The translations under genes were made by a program, and so were the position numbers. Positions 46,059 to 58,439 of a stretch of 64,000 nt of DNA are shown here, one piece after another. This DNA is from Symsagittifera roscoffensis. Its lineage: Eukaryota > Xenacoelomorpha > Acoela > Convolutidae. The notes beneath the pieces were generated by a model, which did no database searches, was not told the origin of the DNA, and saw only the letters and a program-made list of their open reading frames with translations. Every line of letters starts with the position of its first letter. Position 1 is the stretch's first letter. The stretch spans positions 64,300,282-64,364,281 of the forward strand of contig NC_087066.1 in assembly GCF_963678635.1 (NCBI RefSeq), read 5' to 3'.

Positions 46059-46604
46059 ATGAAATGAAATATTTTTGCTACGAGCTTTTCAAAAGTACTG
46101 AATCGAATTCGAAATCAGAACCATTTTGAATTATTTTTGTAGTTTTATTTTAATCAGTTTAGTTAAAAAAATCAGCTAACGGATTTTGCAAGCTTTTGAA
46201 AATTAAATCAACTTTATTTTTCCAAGCAGATTTAATGAGTTTCCGCTGAAAGCTGAAAGCCCTCTAAAAAGTATCGCTGAATTTCTCTTATTAAACTACA
46301 AAAGCGAATTGATGAAAATCCCACAAATCAATGAAAAAAGCAGACCCTAAATGAAGACGTTGCTAAGCAAGTTGAAGGATGTGAAAAAGTTGACCAAGGA
46401 GACCTGTAGTGAAAAAGTTGACCTGTAGTGTAAATCAGCACCCATATAATATTGAGTTTCATTCAATCTTTCTAAAATGTACCTCAAATTTTCTCATTAA
46501 AAGTTTGTGCCGAGATAATGAAAATTTACTCGGCATAGAAGAAACATAATTTTTTTTCTGAAAATGATCAAACTATTCATCATTTTTAACATTGCGTGGA
46601 AAAG
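46059..46604. other. 3' flank of the membrane-protein gene
   Basis: AT-rich, no canonical AATAAA close to the stop. No other feature recognised. Confidence 0.35.
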
Positions 46605-47053
46605 GTAACTTCCCAAATGGCACAACTCCCAAATGGCGTAAAAACGATTTTTTTCTCAAAATGACATCAATTTCAAGTTTTCATTGTAATTCAAACGTTT
46701 TTTATCAACTTCTAATTCTAAAGTTTTGTCAGGAACAAAAACGTGACTAAGTTTTTGAATTAATTGCTTCCAAAAAAATGCTAGGCGACAGTTTTGTCAG
46801 AAAAATTGGCCATAAGAAACTTATTAATAGCCGAAGCTTATGCTTTTCGCTTTTGATAAAAATTTCTGCAATTTTTTCTAAGATAAAACGTCAAAAAACT
46901 TTTGAATTGACAGTTTGACTAATTTTGTTTAGTCAAAATTGTTCCCGAAAAAGTTTTTCGATTTCTTTAATGCAACTGTTGCATGATCTTTATGCCAGTT
47001 GGGAAACTTTTCATTTTATACCATTTGGAAATTATGCCATTTGAGTTGTAATC
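46605..47053. mobile_element. MITE-like element M6
   Basis: Both ends carry a doubled AAATGGC motif (left TTCCCAAATGGC...CTCCCAAATGGC; right the complement), about 39 bp of imperfect inverted repeat. Flanks CGTGGAAAAG (46595-46604) and CGTGGCAAAG (47054-47063) match at 9 of 10. 449 bp, no coding capacity. Confidence 0.7.
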
Positions 47054-47479
47054 CGTGGCAAAGTACAATTTCTACTGGCATATGCCTGCTTTTACGCGAA
47101 TACAGAATTTTTTGTAAAGTGGTTTTTTCTTCATTTTTTCTAATTTTTCCCACCACTTGCTGTGTAAACTACAAACTGCGAAGTTTTTTTGTCTACTAAC
47201 TACTATATGATTCAAAATTACAGTGAATCATAAAAGCATTTTAGTCTCAGTCAAAAGTAGAGCTTTTTCTCTGGATAAAAACATTCCAGAAACCTCCAGT
47301 CAAGAGAAACAGCGTGGCTTGATAGGTGATATACAATCCATACCATAAATACAAATGATACCATATAATCCATATCATAAATACCCCACGACCCAAAAGT
47401 CGGAACAAAATAGCGTGGTTTAGTAGATGATAAATAAACCAGCAAGAAAATGAATGAAATCATCTATAATAGTTGAAAT
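47054..47479. other. Unassigned spacer
   Basis: Short internal repeats (AGCGTGG, GATGATA, CATACCATAAATAC). No gene recognised. Confidence 0.4.
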
Positions 47480-47692
47480 CAGAGGCGGATTTAGGATGGG
47501 GGCTTACTCCCCCTTCCGCTCAGGGATTCGACCCCTGTTGAACCAAAGGATCCACCCTTTGTACTACTTTGAGCTATCCATTTGTAGCTGACGTATCCTA
47601 AAATTTTTCTTAAAGAGCCCTGGGCGCCAATATATACTAATTTTAAGGGGGAGCGTGCGCCGAAAAAACGCGATGTTTTGGTAAAAAATTTG
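47480..47692. mobile_element. hAT-like MITE family M1, copy D (truncated)
   Basis: Starts CAGAGGCGGATTTAGG and shares the interior with copies B and C (CAGGGATTCGACCCCTG-like, then ATCCTAAAATTTTTCTTA and GCGCCAATATATACTA) before homology ends near 47692. The right end is missing. Confidence 0.75.
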
Positions 47693-48300
47693 GAGTAAGA
47701 TGTCTTTTTGAGTTGAATTTTTAAAACAATAGGTGCTCTCAGATTTTGTAATTTTTTGATCTGAGTCTTTGTCTGAAATGTCAAAGTTTTCTGAGATTAT
47801 CTACTGATTGTGGATTTTATGTTTTTTTATATATCGAAAATGGCTGCTTATATAAAAAATGGTCGTTTCTTATCGTTGTTCATTTTTGCTTTGTTTTGAT
47901 GATTTTTGTAACCTCAACTTATTACTTATGAGAAGTCATTCTTCTAGCTCCCTTAAGTACCAAACACTTTTCTATCACTATCTCATTTTCCGCAAATTTG
48001 CAACCACGTATGTCGGCTTTGTGTTTCGAAAAAACGTCTGCATTCCGATTCAACACACTCCCTAAAGGAGTCCAATTCCTTATCCAATATTTTGCCTTGC
48101 AGGTGTTCTATTTCAGGTAGGACTGATTTGTTTGCCGCTAATTCTGTGTCTGTCGGTCTCTCAGGGAACGTCTAGCAACTAGACAGTCCACCGTCTTTCT
48201 CCGATTTCATAGAAAACACTTTTTAAAAAGACTTCATTTCATTTATCCTCTTCAATATACATTCTTTGTTGGCATGTGATGGACAATCAATCACTTTAAA
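47693..48300. other. Unassigned spacer
   Basis: No gene or repeat recognised. It may hold the truncated end of the gypsy-like relic that follows. Confidence 0.35.
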
Positions 48301-48305
48301 TCTCT

Positions 48306-49086
48306 TCAAGTTCTCCAAACTGTTCTGTGTTCAGAGGCAAAGCATAGCCAAGCTTCTTTCAACAACACACTCACACATAGTCCGTTCTGAGTGAGTGAGA
48401 AGCTTCTTCCTAAAATAGCTGAGCTCTTACTGTTTGGGTTGGGGACCAGACATACTTGTGTGTGGTTACTAAGTTCATTCAAATTTCTCAGCTTAAACGT
48501 CGCCACTACGACTGGATTCGGTTTCAACCTAAGTTTTCGATTAAGGAAAATCGGCTCCTTTGCTTGATTTATGAAGATCTTATGAACAAATTTCTTTTCA
48601 TACTTCCTCTCTGGGTCGTTGATTCGTTTCAACCCGTCGTTGACGTCGACTGTGAGGTCAAACTGTTGCACGAATTCGCGTCCTAAGATGAACTGAACGG
48701 ACTCTCCAGATTTTCGACAATCAGAAAGGTCGTCCAGAGATGCCTTCCTCCCAATTGCAGCGAGATGATGGGTGTCCTTCTGACCACATAAATTGAACCC
48801 TGATTGGCCGCAGCCAGCCTGATATTTGTCGGTTGGCACATTCTTTGGTGGTCCAGGTGCTAACATGCATGGCACTGACCACCGCTCCAGTGTCAAGCAG
48901 TCTCTTTACGGAGTGTGCTGCTAGATCGGCTTCGCAGCCTATGTGGACTGCATCCTGCTCAAGCGTGGGAATGTTTCCAATTTGTCGTACCTTGATTTCC
49001 TCTTGTCCGATGTAGATCCGGCCTACTTGATCGCATGCATTCGTCACGTGAGCCTTAGTGTAAATGTTTATGCCATCCACACTCAT
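48306..49086 (-). pseudogene. Gypsy-like retropepsin (pol start), frameshifted
   Basis: The first frame (48721-49086) has KRLLDTGAVVSAM, the catalytic DTG of an aspartic protease. The second frame (48306-48896) has FILGREFVQQFDLTVDVNDG, the ILG flap/closing motif, then VCLVPNPNSKSSAILGRSFS. The protease would cut the Gag-Pol polyprotein. The two halves are in different frames. No RT or integrase follows, so the element is cut short near 48.3 kb. Confidence 0.65.
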
Positions 49087-49099
49087 CAGAGTCGGGCAT

Positions 49100-50954
49100 G
49101 GTTCTTAGACCTCTATAAAATGTCCCTCTACCCTCATCAGCCTCGGCCCACTCGTTGTGAGTAACGCTCTCACAACCCTTGAGTCCAACTTAGGATCTTT
49201 TCCCCTCAAGTAATCTGCATAGATATCCAGTTGTATCTGGGTTAATTCAGACGGGTCACTCAAGTTCTTCACCACGTGAAGACCCGCGAACGATATGATT
49301 GACATAATCTTGCTTCCCTCTCTCGTCATTCCGAAGGTATTCCCTGAGATGACATTCAACTTCAAACCTCGGCTCTTGGGTTCCTGGTTGTCTTCTCATT
49401 TCACTGCCTTCTTCAAGGTGTCCAGTTTCTCACGCAACTCCGTATTCTCCTATTCAGACCTCACCCATTGTTCAATTTATTTAATATCTAACTCTTGTTG
49501 AACTTTCTGTAGAGCGGTCCGGGCCGCTAGATTATAATCCACCTAAGGCAGATTAGCTGGGACAGCCTCTAGGCTCGAGGCAATTGCATCATCTGGCAAG
49601 GTCTTCACCTTCTTAGTCGTGAAGGTGCCTTGTGACACTTTTTTCTTGAGCGACTCAGTTTCGTTCATTAGGCGTGCTCGACTGGCCTTTACTCGTGAAA
49701 GCGCCTCTTCGTGGCGAGGATGCATTGCGTCTGCTATTGCATCTCAAAACTGAGAGCACATTTTTCATAGCTAAATCTTGTTGAACTTTCTGTAGAGCGG
49801 TCCGAGCCGCTAGGCCATAATCCGCCTTAATCGCATTAGCTGGGACAGCCTCTATGTTTGAGGCAATTGCATCGTCCGGCAAGGTCTTCACCTTCTTAGT
49901 CGTGAAGGTGCCTTGTGACACTTCTTTCTTGCAAAACTCAGCTTCGTTCATTAGGCGTGCTTGACTGACCTTTACTCTTGAAAGCGCCTCTTGATGGTGA
50001 GGATGTTTTGCGTCTGCTACTGCATCACAAAACTGAGTGCAGCCAAATTTGAATTGCCCTTCCAGATTGCAAAAGAAATATCTTGGTCCATATTTCATTA
50101 TGAGCCACATAAACCACATATTTTATCACAGATTCCTGGTGGTCCTCATCAGTTGGTCCACGTCGTCAGGGAAGTAACCAATCGCTTTTATGTTTAGCTT
50201 ACAAGTGGAACAGGCTGAGACGTGATGGTCCAGCGAACCAGAATTAGCGCATGACCTCCTTTTGTCCATGTAATCACGAGGTTTTTACCAACCGAAACTT
50301 GTGCCGGTATTCATTCTACTGTAATTGCCCTAATTGCTGTAGAGATTCTGAGCCCTCGGCTCTATGAGCAGACATTCAAGCGATTTCATGCGCAAATCAT
50401 TGGGCGTGGGCACAGAGTCCGCTGACAAGGTAAAGTGGGCTGCGAACATGGTTTTTAATTCATCACTCTTTACTCCGTCCATGAACTTCGAGGCTATGGC
50501 TAAGTTCCTTGCTAGATTCTCTCGTCAGGGTTGCTTCTCCTTGGGAGCAGCTCGAGGTATCCAAAAATTTGTCAATCAACTCATCGTATCTTTGGCGCCT
50601 CTTTTCAAATTTCACCATCGCCTGATGTCCCTGCGCACCCAAGCCCAAAAGATTCAGCAAGATGTCAAAATTCTTACGAGCACTGTCTTTTTCATTTTTC
50701 CTTTTCGCCATAACCCAATTCAGGGCCGTGCCATCTAAGTTGCTCGTCAGTGCCCTACATACCTGTTTCTTTGAGAGGTTTTTTTCCTCAAAGTGCAACT
50801 TCATCACCTCTATCCAAGTATCAATGCAGCCATCTGACTCATCTTTGTACGACTTCGGTTTCTTGAGTGTCCTTCTTGACCTTTCTCCTCTCTTAGCAGA
50901 TTTCAAGAGTCTAGTGATAAACGTCTCGAGAGACTTGCTTAAGGGCTCAAACAT
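49100..50954 (-). pseudogene. Gypsy-like gag relic with internal duplication
   Basis: The N-terminal frame (50463-50954) has SYKDESDGCIDTWIEVMKLH, then SNLDGTALNWVMAKR and QAMVKFEKRRQRYDELIDKF, typical of a Ty3/gypsy capsid domain. Downstream frames (49655-50119 and 49543-49725) both carry ALSRVK, ARLMNE and VSQGTFTTKKVKTLPDDAIA because about 283 bp is duplicated in tandem (from about 49500 and 49783). A further frame (49105-49365) leads to the protease. Broken in several places. Confidence 0.6.
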
Positions 50955-52860
50955 TGATGCTTATATTGTACTATCATGTGAAACAGTGGTCAAATCTGGA
51001 ACCGATGTGACGTGAGGCACTGCTCGGCTAGAGAAGATTGTTCCTTTCTCCGATTATCGCTCTTGGTATCCCACCTAGACGTCCCTTTGAACAACAGTTC
51101 CTCTCCTGCATTAGTCTCGGAACTCCCAGGTCTTCTGAGATTCTTTGATTCTTTCCCGCTCAGCTTCGTCACCAGATCGGTCTTGTTCATCATGACAGTA
51201 GCGGTCGAGTCGGATTAAAATTTGTTCCCCTTCCTCAAAGAGATCGGGTGGTGCTCTTCGAGAAATTGTTCTCGCTTCCTAGGTTTCATTCCACTGACTA
51301 AAAGATCACTGCGACCTCTGCACATTAGCAGAAACGTCGGAGATAAGGGTAACCGAATAATGGCTGCGACTCGACTTGAACCTCCGCGTGCTTCCCGTAC
51401 TACGCCTGGGAATCTTATTCACTTTCCCTAACAAGATTTTCCTCTTCATATTTTTACGATAAAGGAGGTTAATAAAAAAAGTTCCACAAAAATAAAAAAA
51501 CTTACACGTGCCTATGTACTCAAGTCTTTCAAGATAAGAAAATCTTTTTAGTCTCTTAGAGATTCTATGAACGACTCAGCTAAGTTTAAATACTCGGTTT
51601 GCCCAGTATTGAGTTATTATCAACTTCTCAATACTCACTTTATTATAGTATCGCAAAAATCCGCAAGATACAATAACCAACACACAAAACACAATTACTC
51701 AATAAAAAAAACAACACACACTATAGGTGAGAGCAATCTCTCGTATCAATATCAGTTTACTGCTCTAAATATATCAAATCACTGTCTCGGTTCGAATTAC
51801 ACAATTCTTTGTAAGCTAGCACTGATGGCTTCAATAAGGAACAATGAAACTTAATCTCAAAAAAAAAAGACTTCACTCATTTGGAACACTGCAAATGAGC
51901 GAAGCCCAGGACACTTTCGTCTCAAGCGAGTGCCTCTTTGCTACTGCACTCACCGTGCTCTCACCGTGCTCTAAAATACTATTCAAGTTCGGAGTTCATT
52001 AAATTTTTTATTTTTTAAAGCAACTAAAAAATGCGTTTAATAGTCTCTCACAGATAAACAACAGTCTCTGGGCACCGGTCCTCCATTTCCGTTTTCCCCA
52101 CGGAGATAACGCTGTTATCTATCCAGTTTCGTAGCACGGAAGGGTTCGGATCCGTCCCGCATGATTCCACTGGACCTTCCGTCTGTGTGAAATTCTTTCA
52201 ATAAGCAATTTATTGTGTCTCGTTCTCACGACAAGAGGCTTCGTTCTTCTTCTTTTTTTACTCTAATTTTCCGACTGAATTTCGTTTGTGTCGCAGTTGT
52301 TGTGTTGTTTTTCTGATTTTCGGTCGCAAATTCTCAGAAATGTTCTGGATCGAATCGTAATTTTGAAAATTTTCATTCAAGAACATTTTGCGCCTCCTTT
52401 TCATCTCCATTTCAAGGCTAACGCCACCAACGTTTTTTTTGACGTGCATCAGCAGACTTGACTGTGCAATTCCGGGATAATGGAATAATTCTTTACTTAA
52501 TTTCAGAGTCGAGTATTGAATTCAATTTCTTGAAAATTTATTATAGACATTCATGTTGAGATAAGGCGGGTTTTAGGTTGATCCATCTGAAATGGATCAA
52601 AAGTCCACTGTCTAATAAAAACTAACGTTATACTTGAGTTTTCAACCCTGTTTTCTAGACCTAGCCGTAGGGACGTTCTCATTTCTCAAGTGGGGGGGGG
52701 GGTGGTATTTTGGTAGTGGCCTTTAAGCTATAACACGATTTTGTAGTCCCATGTCTTGAACGAACCGAATTTGCTTTGACAGAATGAGCTACAAAAACAC
52801 AAGAGGTAGTTTCCCTGGTTATAGGGCCCATTTCTCTTAACCTCAAATTTGATGTAAGCG
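50955..52860. other. Upstream flank of the gypsy-like relic, unassigned
   Basis: Could hold a decayed LTR (upstream of gag on the minus strand), but I found no matching partner on the other side. A GC-richer block at 52060-52190 was not assigned. A G-run with GGTGGTATTTTGG lies at 52691-52712. Confidence 0.35.
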
Positions 52861-52864
52861 GATG

Positions 52865-52915
52865 ACTGTTACATCCATGGGCTGTTGATAAGCAGCTCTT
52901 GTGGGATGTAACAGT
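52865..52915. repeat. Nested hairpin, 12-bp perfect outer stem
   Basis: ACTGTTACATCC pairs with GGATGTAACAGT, with an inner GGGCTG/CAGCTC-type pairing in between. Could be the end of a small element. No gene next to it. Confidence 0.6.
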
Positions 52916-54055
52916 AGCAGATTCCCTAACTCTCAGTAGGTCTAGTGCGGGGTCGGTTTGTAACCCTGGTATAGCCCCCGCTGGAGCAAAAAAGTGACAA
53001 GTTTAGGACTAAATAAATGGTGGATATCTTTTTCTACCGCTGTTTTGAGATTCGGGGTGCGGCTGGCCCCGGCACGGAAAATTTTTGGGCAAGTTTTGTA
53101 AGGACCTAAGAATATGTTCTGAGGAACCCGGGTCAGGCAGCTGTTTAAACCAGAAAATCTTGCAGGCAATACAGAGTGCGAACGCCGCTTGCGTACTCGG
53201 CACAATTAATGACAAAATAACTGTCGACGAATTTCTTTTTATTTGTAATACTTTTATTATTCTGGTGCCGAGTTGAGTGTTCTTTTTGAAGAAATGTATC
53301 CCGTATTGAGTTTAGTTTTAATCAAATCAAAACTAATCATCTACTTTTTGTCATTATCACTTCCATATCCAGAAAGTTACAAGGATTTTGACTGTAATAT
53401 GTGACGAAGGGACTCCTGGCTGTAATCACGATTATTATGATACTTTTGAGCTTCTAATTGTTTAAATAAAGTAAAAATAGGATCTACCTTACCTGTCTGC
53501 TAGATTACGATGCTGTTTCCATGTGATATTCAAATTCCAATTGTTCAGATTCTCTGGCACACTGACTAGAGATAACGACCTTGCCTGAGATTCGAATCAG
53601 GCCAGGGTCTAAGTTTTAGAACAGATAACTTCCTGTTTCCGAATTTGTTTGGCTGTTTGTCTACGTATCGTCTGTCTTTTCGTTTTGGTGGCTGAGTAAT
53701 AGGCTGCATCTGCGAGAAATTGAGCAAAAGTGGAAAAACATAATCAACCTAATTACAAACAAGTTCCAGTCCAAAACCCTAGTTATCCCCAAAACAATCA
53801 AAAGCTCCAATAACAATGATGTTAATCGCAAACATTACATTCGTAACCATGTGCTGTTTAACATAATTAATGAATTTATTCATCCACACACACTCACACT
53901 CATTGTTTTGCCCAATCTTAACTTAAATATAACCCCTCAAATGTTCTACCGAGACGGCATCCACTTCTCGTTCTTTAAAAATTTTCTTGCTTATTTTATT
54001 TATAAGTTCTCTTGATAATCTGACGATATCAATGATCCTCAAATAATATGTATCA
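52916..54055. other. Unassigned region
   Basis: A tRNA T-arm-like hairpin (GCCTGAGATTCGAATCAGGC, 53583-53602) occurs without a full tRNA. Minus frames at 52942-53215 sit on a GC-richer patch with no recognised domain. Confidence 0.35.
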
Positions 54056-56705
54056 CAATGTATCACATGTAACAACCACCTACGTGGTCGTGGAATAAGG
54101 TGCACAACATGCGCAGCCTATATGCATGTAAAATGCAACGGCCTTAACCGAGCCAGCGACCACGACGAAAACTTCGGCTGCATTCGCTGCACCTCCCTGA
54201 TTACAGACAACACTACAACTGACATTCAAGCCCCTCCAACTCAACTTCAACAAGCTCCTTCGACTAATTATAAAAATCTTGCCAATGCAAGCAGCAACGA
54301 AACTATAACAGCCACACCCGATCCCTGGTCAAATCCCACGCCTGAAAAAAATTATAAAATTAAAACAATCTACAGCCAAGTAGTGCACCAGAAAACAGTC
54401 TTCATGATCCTCGCAAAAAACAGAATTGGGTTTAACTTTATAGAAACTCTAAAAAGAACCCTCAACTCGTTAACTGAAACACAAGAAAACACATTGAAAA
54501 CTCCAAGGGAGCTCTCTCACTCGAGGAAAACGTCAGAGTTCAAACTGTTGAGCAAATCCTCATCGAGAAAAACCCTCCCGCGGAGCCAGTAAACAGCAAG
54601 TATATAACTACATGCTCCGAAGATACAATCCTTTTCCACTCATCCTCATTCGACCAAAAAAACCAGAAATTTCGGAAGACTGCCATGACAACACATGGTT
54701 ATCATGAAGCCTTGGGTCTGGATGGATGCAATTGAGTGGAGACGCATACTAACGCACTTTGTTCATCAGTGAATTGAAACATCAATGACAGTAGCCAAAA
54801 TTGCACAGAAAATATTGACTAAAACACTAAGTCATTAGCATCTTGAACTATATAATGCCTTTCGACTAATTCCAATTGATAAAAACAGAGGAGTTAGGCC
54901 AATTGGCAAAGGCGAAGTCATCCGCAGACTAATAGTTAGAATGATTACAAAGTGCTTAAAAAGCTGCTTACGTTACTCGCATCGAGTTACCAACTATGGC
55001 TTGGCCAAAAATTTGGCATCGAATATGCAATTCATACGCTTAGGAAGCAAATTGAGAAAACAGATTCCGCTTCAATATTACTGATAGACGCGGAAAATGC
55101 AATTAGTTCCCTAAACCGGAACCTGTCTTTATAAAACATTACAAATAAATGCCCTTCTATACTACCTGCAATACAGAACTCACACTCTCCATCCAAAATC
55201 TTCGTAATTAAAAAAGTAATCCTATCTAGAGAAGGAACCACACAAGGAGACAATAACAACGTACGGGCTAGCGACTTTACTTTTAATAAAACTAGTCAAC
55301 GATAACAGCCTAACACAAAAATGGTATGCAGACGATAGGAACGCAGTCGGAAATTTAAAAAGCTTGCGGAGAGTTATTGACAACATTATCAAACACGGAA
55401 AACATTTTCGACATTATGTAAAGGCATCGAAACGCCAGCTCATTATAAAAGATAGAATAAACAATGTGGCGATAAAAGTATTCAAAAACACCGAAATTGA
55501 CATGAGGAAAGGGGCCAGTATAGTTGGTTCTGTCATAAGATCCGAGAATGAATTTAAAACTTTCTTAGACACTCAGTTAGAAGAACATAATAAAATACTA
55601 AAAGAACTTGGCAAGATCGCGAAACCATTACCACAAAATGTGTACTCCTGTTACACCAAGAGTGTACAAAAAAAGTTGTCGTTTTTAGCTAGAATTACCC
55701 CCAATACCACAGAAAAGGTGGAGGCCTGTGAGAAGTTACTGCAGGAAAATTTGGAAAGGAAAAATTCCAAATTTAAGTGGTAAAGTTAATATCAGCCATC
55801 AATTTAGAGAAATCGCTTCTTCGCTACTGAAAAAGAGTGGTCTAAATATCAAGCTACCTTCTGACGATAGACACATACGACCCATTAACAGCTATATCTG
55901 AGCAGGAAAAAGATCTATACAAAAATTAAAACACTTAAAACTGAAAAAACAAACCAAAAGAGAACTAACATTTTGGACACTTTGAGCGACAATGAAAATT
56001 ACGCACTTGAGCTGGCGTCCGAAAAAGGAGCCTCAAACGCGTTAAATGTACTGCCTCATAGCAGAAATAATTCTAAACTGAATAAATCCGAAATCCGCGA
56101 TGGAATTTATCTCAGATATGGATGGGAACGAACCAACCTTCCATTCACATATGCATGTGGTGAATCTTTTGACCTTACTCACGCCCTTCGCTGTGCAAAG
56201 CGTGGATACATCCACGTGAGGCATAACTAAATCAAAGATACCTTTGCCACCCTCATGAGCGAGATTCGCTTTGATGCTGAAATCGAGACGAAACTTCAGT
56301 CGTTGCAAGGCGCGAGCTTTGCCAACAATTCAACCACAACCCGCTTCAAGTCTTCAACCCGCTCACAAAAACTTCACGAGGATTACTGAAAGACGCCTAT
56401 AAGTACCATGAATCACAAAAAAAATGAAAATACCAACAGAGAGTTCTACAAATCGAACAGAGCAGCTTCTACCAACTCATTTTTGGCTGCACTGGTGGTG
56501 CCGCACCAGGAGCTACTCGGACATGGCAGCGCATAGCTGAAAAACTTAGTGAAAAAAGGCATGAAAGCTACGCAGAAACAATAAACTACATAAAAACTAC
56601 GATAAGCTTCGCGCTGCTCAGGAGCGGTATCTTTTGTATTGGGGGTTGCATATCACTGCGTATGACGCAAATATACACAATTCAGTTAGTGCTGTTGTAG
56701 AGGAA
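54056..56705 (+). pseudogene. PHD-finger/RT retroelement relic with conserved C-terminal domain
   Basis: The plus reading begins with a PHD-like zinc box (RCTTCAAYMHVKCNGL and FGCIRCTS, 54085-54210). The RT palm follows: motif A LLIDAENAISSLNR (about 55080-55120), motif B EGTTQGD (about 55232-55252) and motif C WYADD (about 55323-55340, intact). A thumb region is open at 55364-55783. Then come ELASEKGASNALNVLP, GIYLRYGWE, TYACGESFDLTHALRC, FGCTGGAAPGATRTWQRIA-like and ISFALLRSGI. Many stops and shifts. I recall this architecture from invertebrate retroelements but cannot name the clade. Confidence 0.65.
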
Positions 56706-57640
56706 GGATGTTTGAAGTAAATAATTTTAAAGACAATGCATTAAATGCTGACTTGACTTAATTCCTGCAATATTGTTTAATGATGTATTTATATAATGCT
56801 GGTATGGGCCCTATCCAGCTTGTGCACGACCGTACCTAAGCATGGGCCCTTTTTATATTTTACTTTTTTTTGTCGGCTGAGTTGCCATATCGCGAATTTT
56901 TCTTAATTGTTTTTTAAACAACTTTTCTTGTAATTTGTTTATCTTTACAACCCTGAATTAGTATAATTGCCCCCTTCTTTTTTTATTTCCTGCTCAAAGG
57001 CTTTATTCGGCCTAAGTTGTTTTAGTTTTTGAATGCGAAACGAATACAACACCTTTTTTTGTTTCTGGATTGTGGTACTTTTTTAGAATAGCACAACTTT
57101 ATGGCTCAAAAGTTTTATTGAGTTATACTTGCAGCTTATCGTGTGTTTTCCAAATTTTGTTGGCTTATTGTTTCTGATACTTATTAAACGTCGGTGAGTG
57201 TGGCCGACATTGTAGCTTTTTCCAATTTTTCAACGTATGCGATTAGCGAGCGGGATGGTAAAGTTCTCAAGTTTGAACCAGGGGTGCTTACCCACGGAGC
57301 CGCATTACCGGTTAGACGAAAAAAACTATATACGTACTTCCGGTGGTAGTTGAATTAAATTAAATTTTTTTTTAAGTGAGACTCATTTTGATTGGACGCC
57401 TGTTAGCTAACAAATTTCCGGAAATCTTGTAGAGATTTGGTTGACTGATACGTTTACTCTCATTGAATTAATTAACAACAAAATTCCGGCTACTTTCCTT
57501 TCTACCGCATGGTTTCTCCGGATGGTGGTTAGTGGAAAGAGAGGGAAGGAAGAGGGAAGTCATAAGTAAGGGGTTGACCTAAGCAAAAAAAAATGTGTTG
57601 AATAGTACTTGTCGGTTATTAAACATGTTTTTAATGTAAT
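56706..57640. other. Unassigned region with SINE-like sequence
   Basis: TTGTCGGCTGAGTTGCC near 56870 resembles words in the SINE bodies at 63.1-63.5 kb. GTTCTCAAGTTTGAACC near 57265 resembles a Pol III B box. No gene recognised. Confidence 0.35.
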
Positions 57641-57845
57641 AATAAAGGCATCGAATTGCCAGCGCATTGTAAAAGAGAACTAACATTTTGAACACTTTGA
57701 GCGACAATGAAAATTACGCGCTTGAGCTGGCCTCCGAAAAAGGAGCTTCAAACTCGTTAAATGTACTGCCTCATAGCAGAAACATTTTTAACCTGAATAA
57801 ATCCGAAATCAGGGATGGAATTTATCTCAGATATGGATGGTAGTA
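57640..57845 (+). pseudogene. Second fragment of the PHD-RT element
   Basis: Repeats part of 55960-56130 closely (ALELASEKGASNSLNVLP, RDGIYLRYGW), then stops. A short piece of GGCATCGAATTGCCAGC matching 55422 precedes it, so it is an internally deleted copy. Confidence 0.75.
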
Positions 57846-57929
57846 AACAAGGGTTTTTCAATCTGGTAGTAGACTTTTTTCTCCCTTTTACAATTTTGTT
57901 CACAGGACTCGTCTGGACTCATCTCTACC

Positions 57930-58280
57930 TTGTTTCATAATGTGTTCAAAATTCATATCGTTCCCGGCCAACTTAGCCCGGGGGGTGGGGGGAGGGAGGA
58001 GGGGGGCAACGAGTATGCCTGGGACGGCAAAAGTCCTAGATTCGAGTCTGATCAGGACCTGTTATTTAGATGCGCAAATTTTGCTTCAATTTTGCTTGTA
58101 GTAATTGATTTACGCCTGTTATTTATAATTTTACTTACCTTGACGTCTACGTTCCTTGAGTTTTTTGTTTCGCTAAAAAACATTCCTCGGCCCATTTTAG
58201 TTCGGCCTATTTTCATCGGCTTTATGACATAGTTTTGGGTCGTTTCAAGAGAAACACAATTTGAACCCTCCTCTCCGCGT
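57930..58280. mobile_element. tRNA-derived SINE-like element, copy 1
   Basis: A tRNA-like head with B-box-like TAGATTCGAGTCTG (58037-58050) is followed by a body with TCGGCTTTATGACATAG and GGGTCGTTTCAAGAGAAAC, shared with the copy at 63.32-63.70 kb. Confidence 0.5.
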
Positions 58281-58439
58281 TTTTCAAGATGGTTGTACTT
58301 TAACCAATGGGTTTGTGGAAAGTGTGGGGGATTATTTGCCCATATATTTTTTTCTGGTTTTCTAAAAAACTGCACCTCTCATATATGAGTTTTTGGTTTC
58401 AATAAATAGAAGTGTTTTTAAAAAGTTCCTGCAAAAGTA

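Noticed and set aside
48456-51218. Many plus-strand ORFs of 60-124 codons
   Set aside because: They are antisense shadows of the gypsy-like gag/protease on the minus strand.
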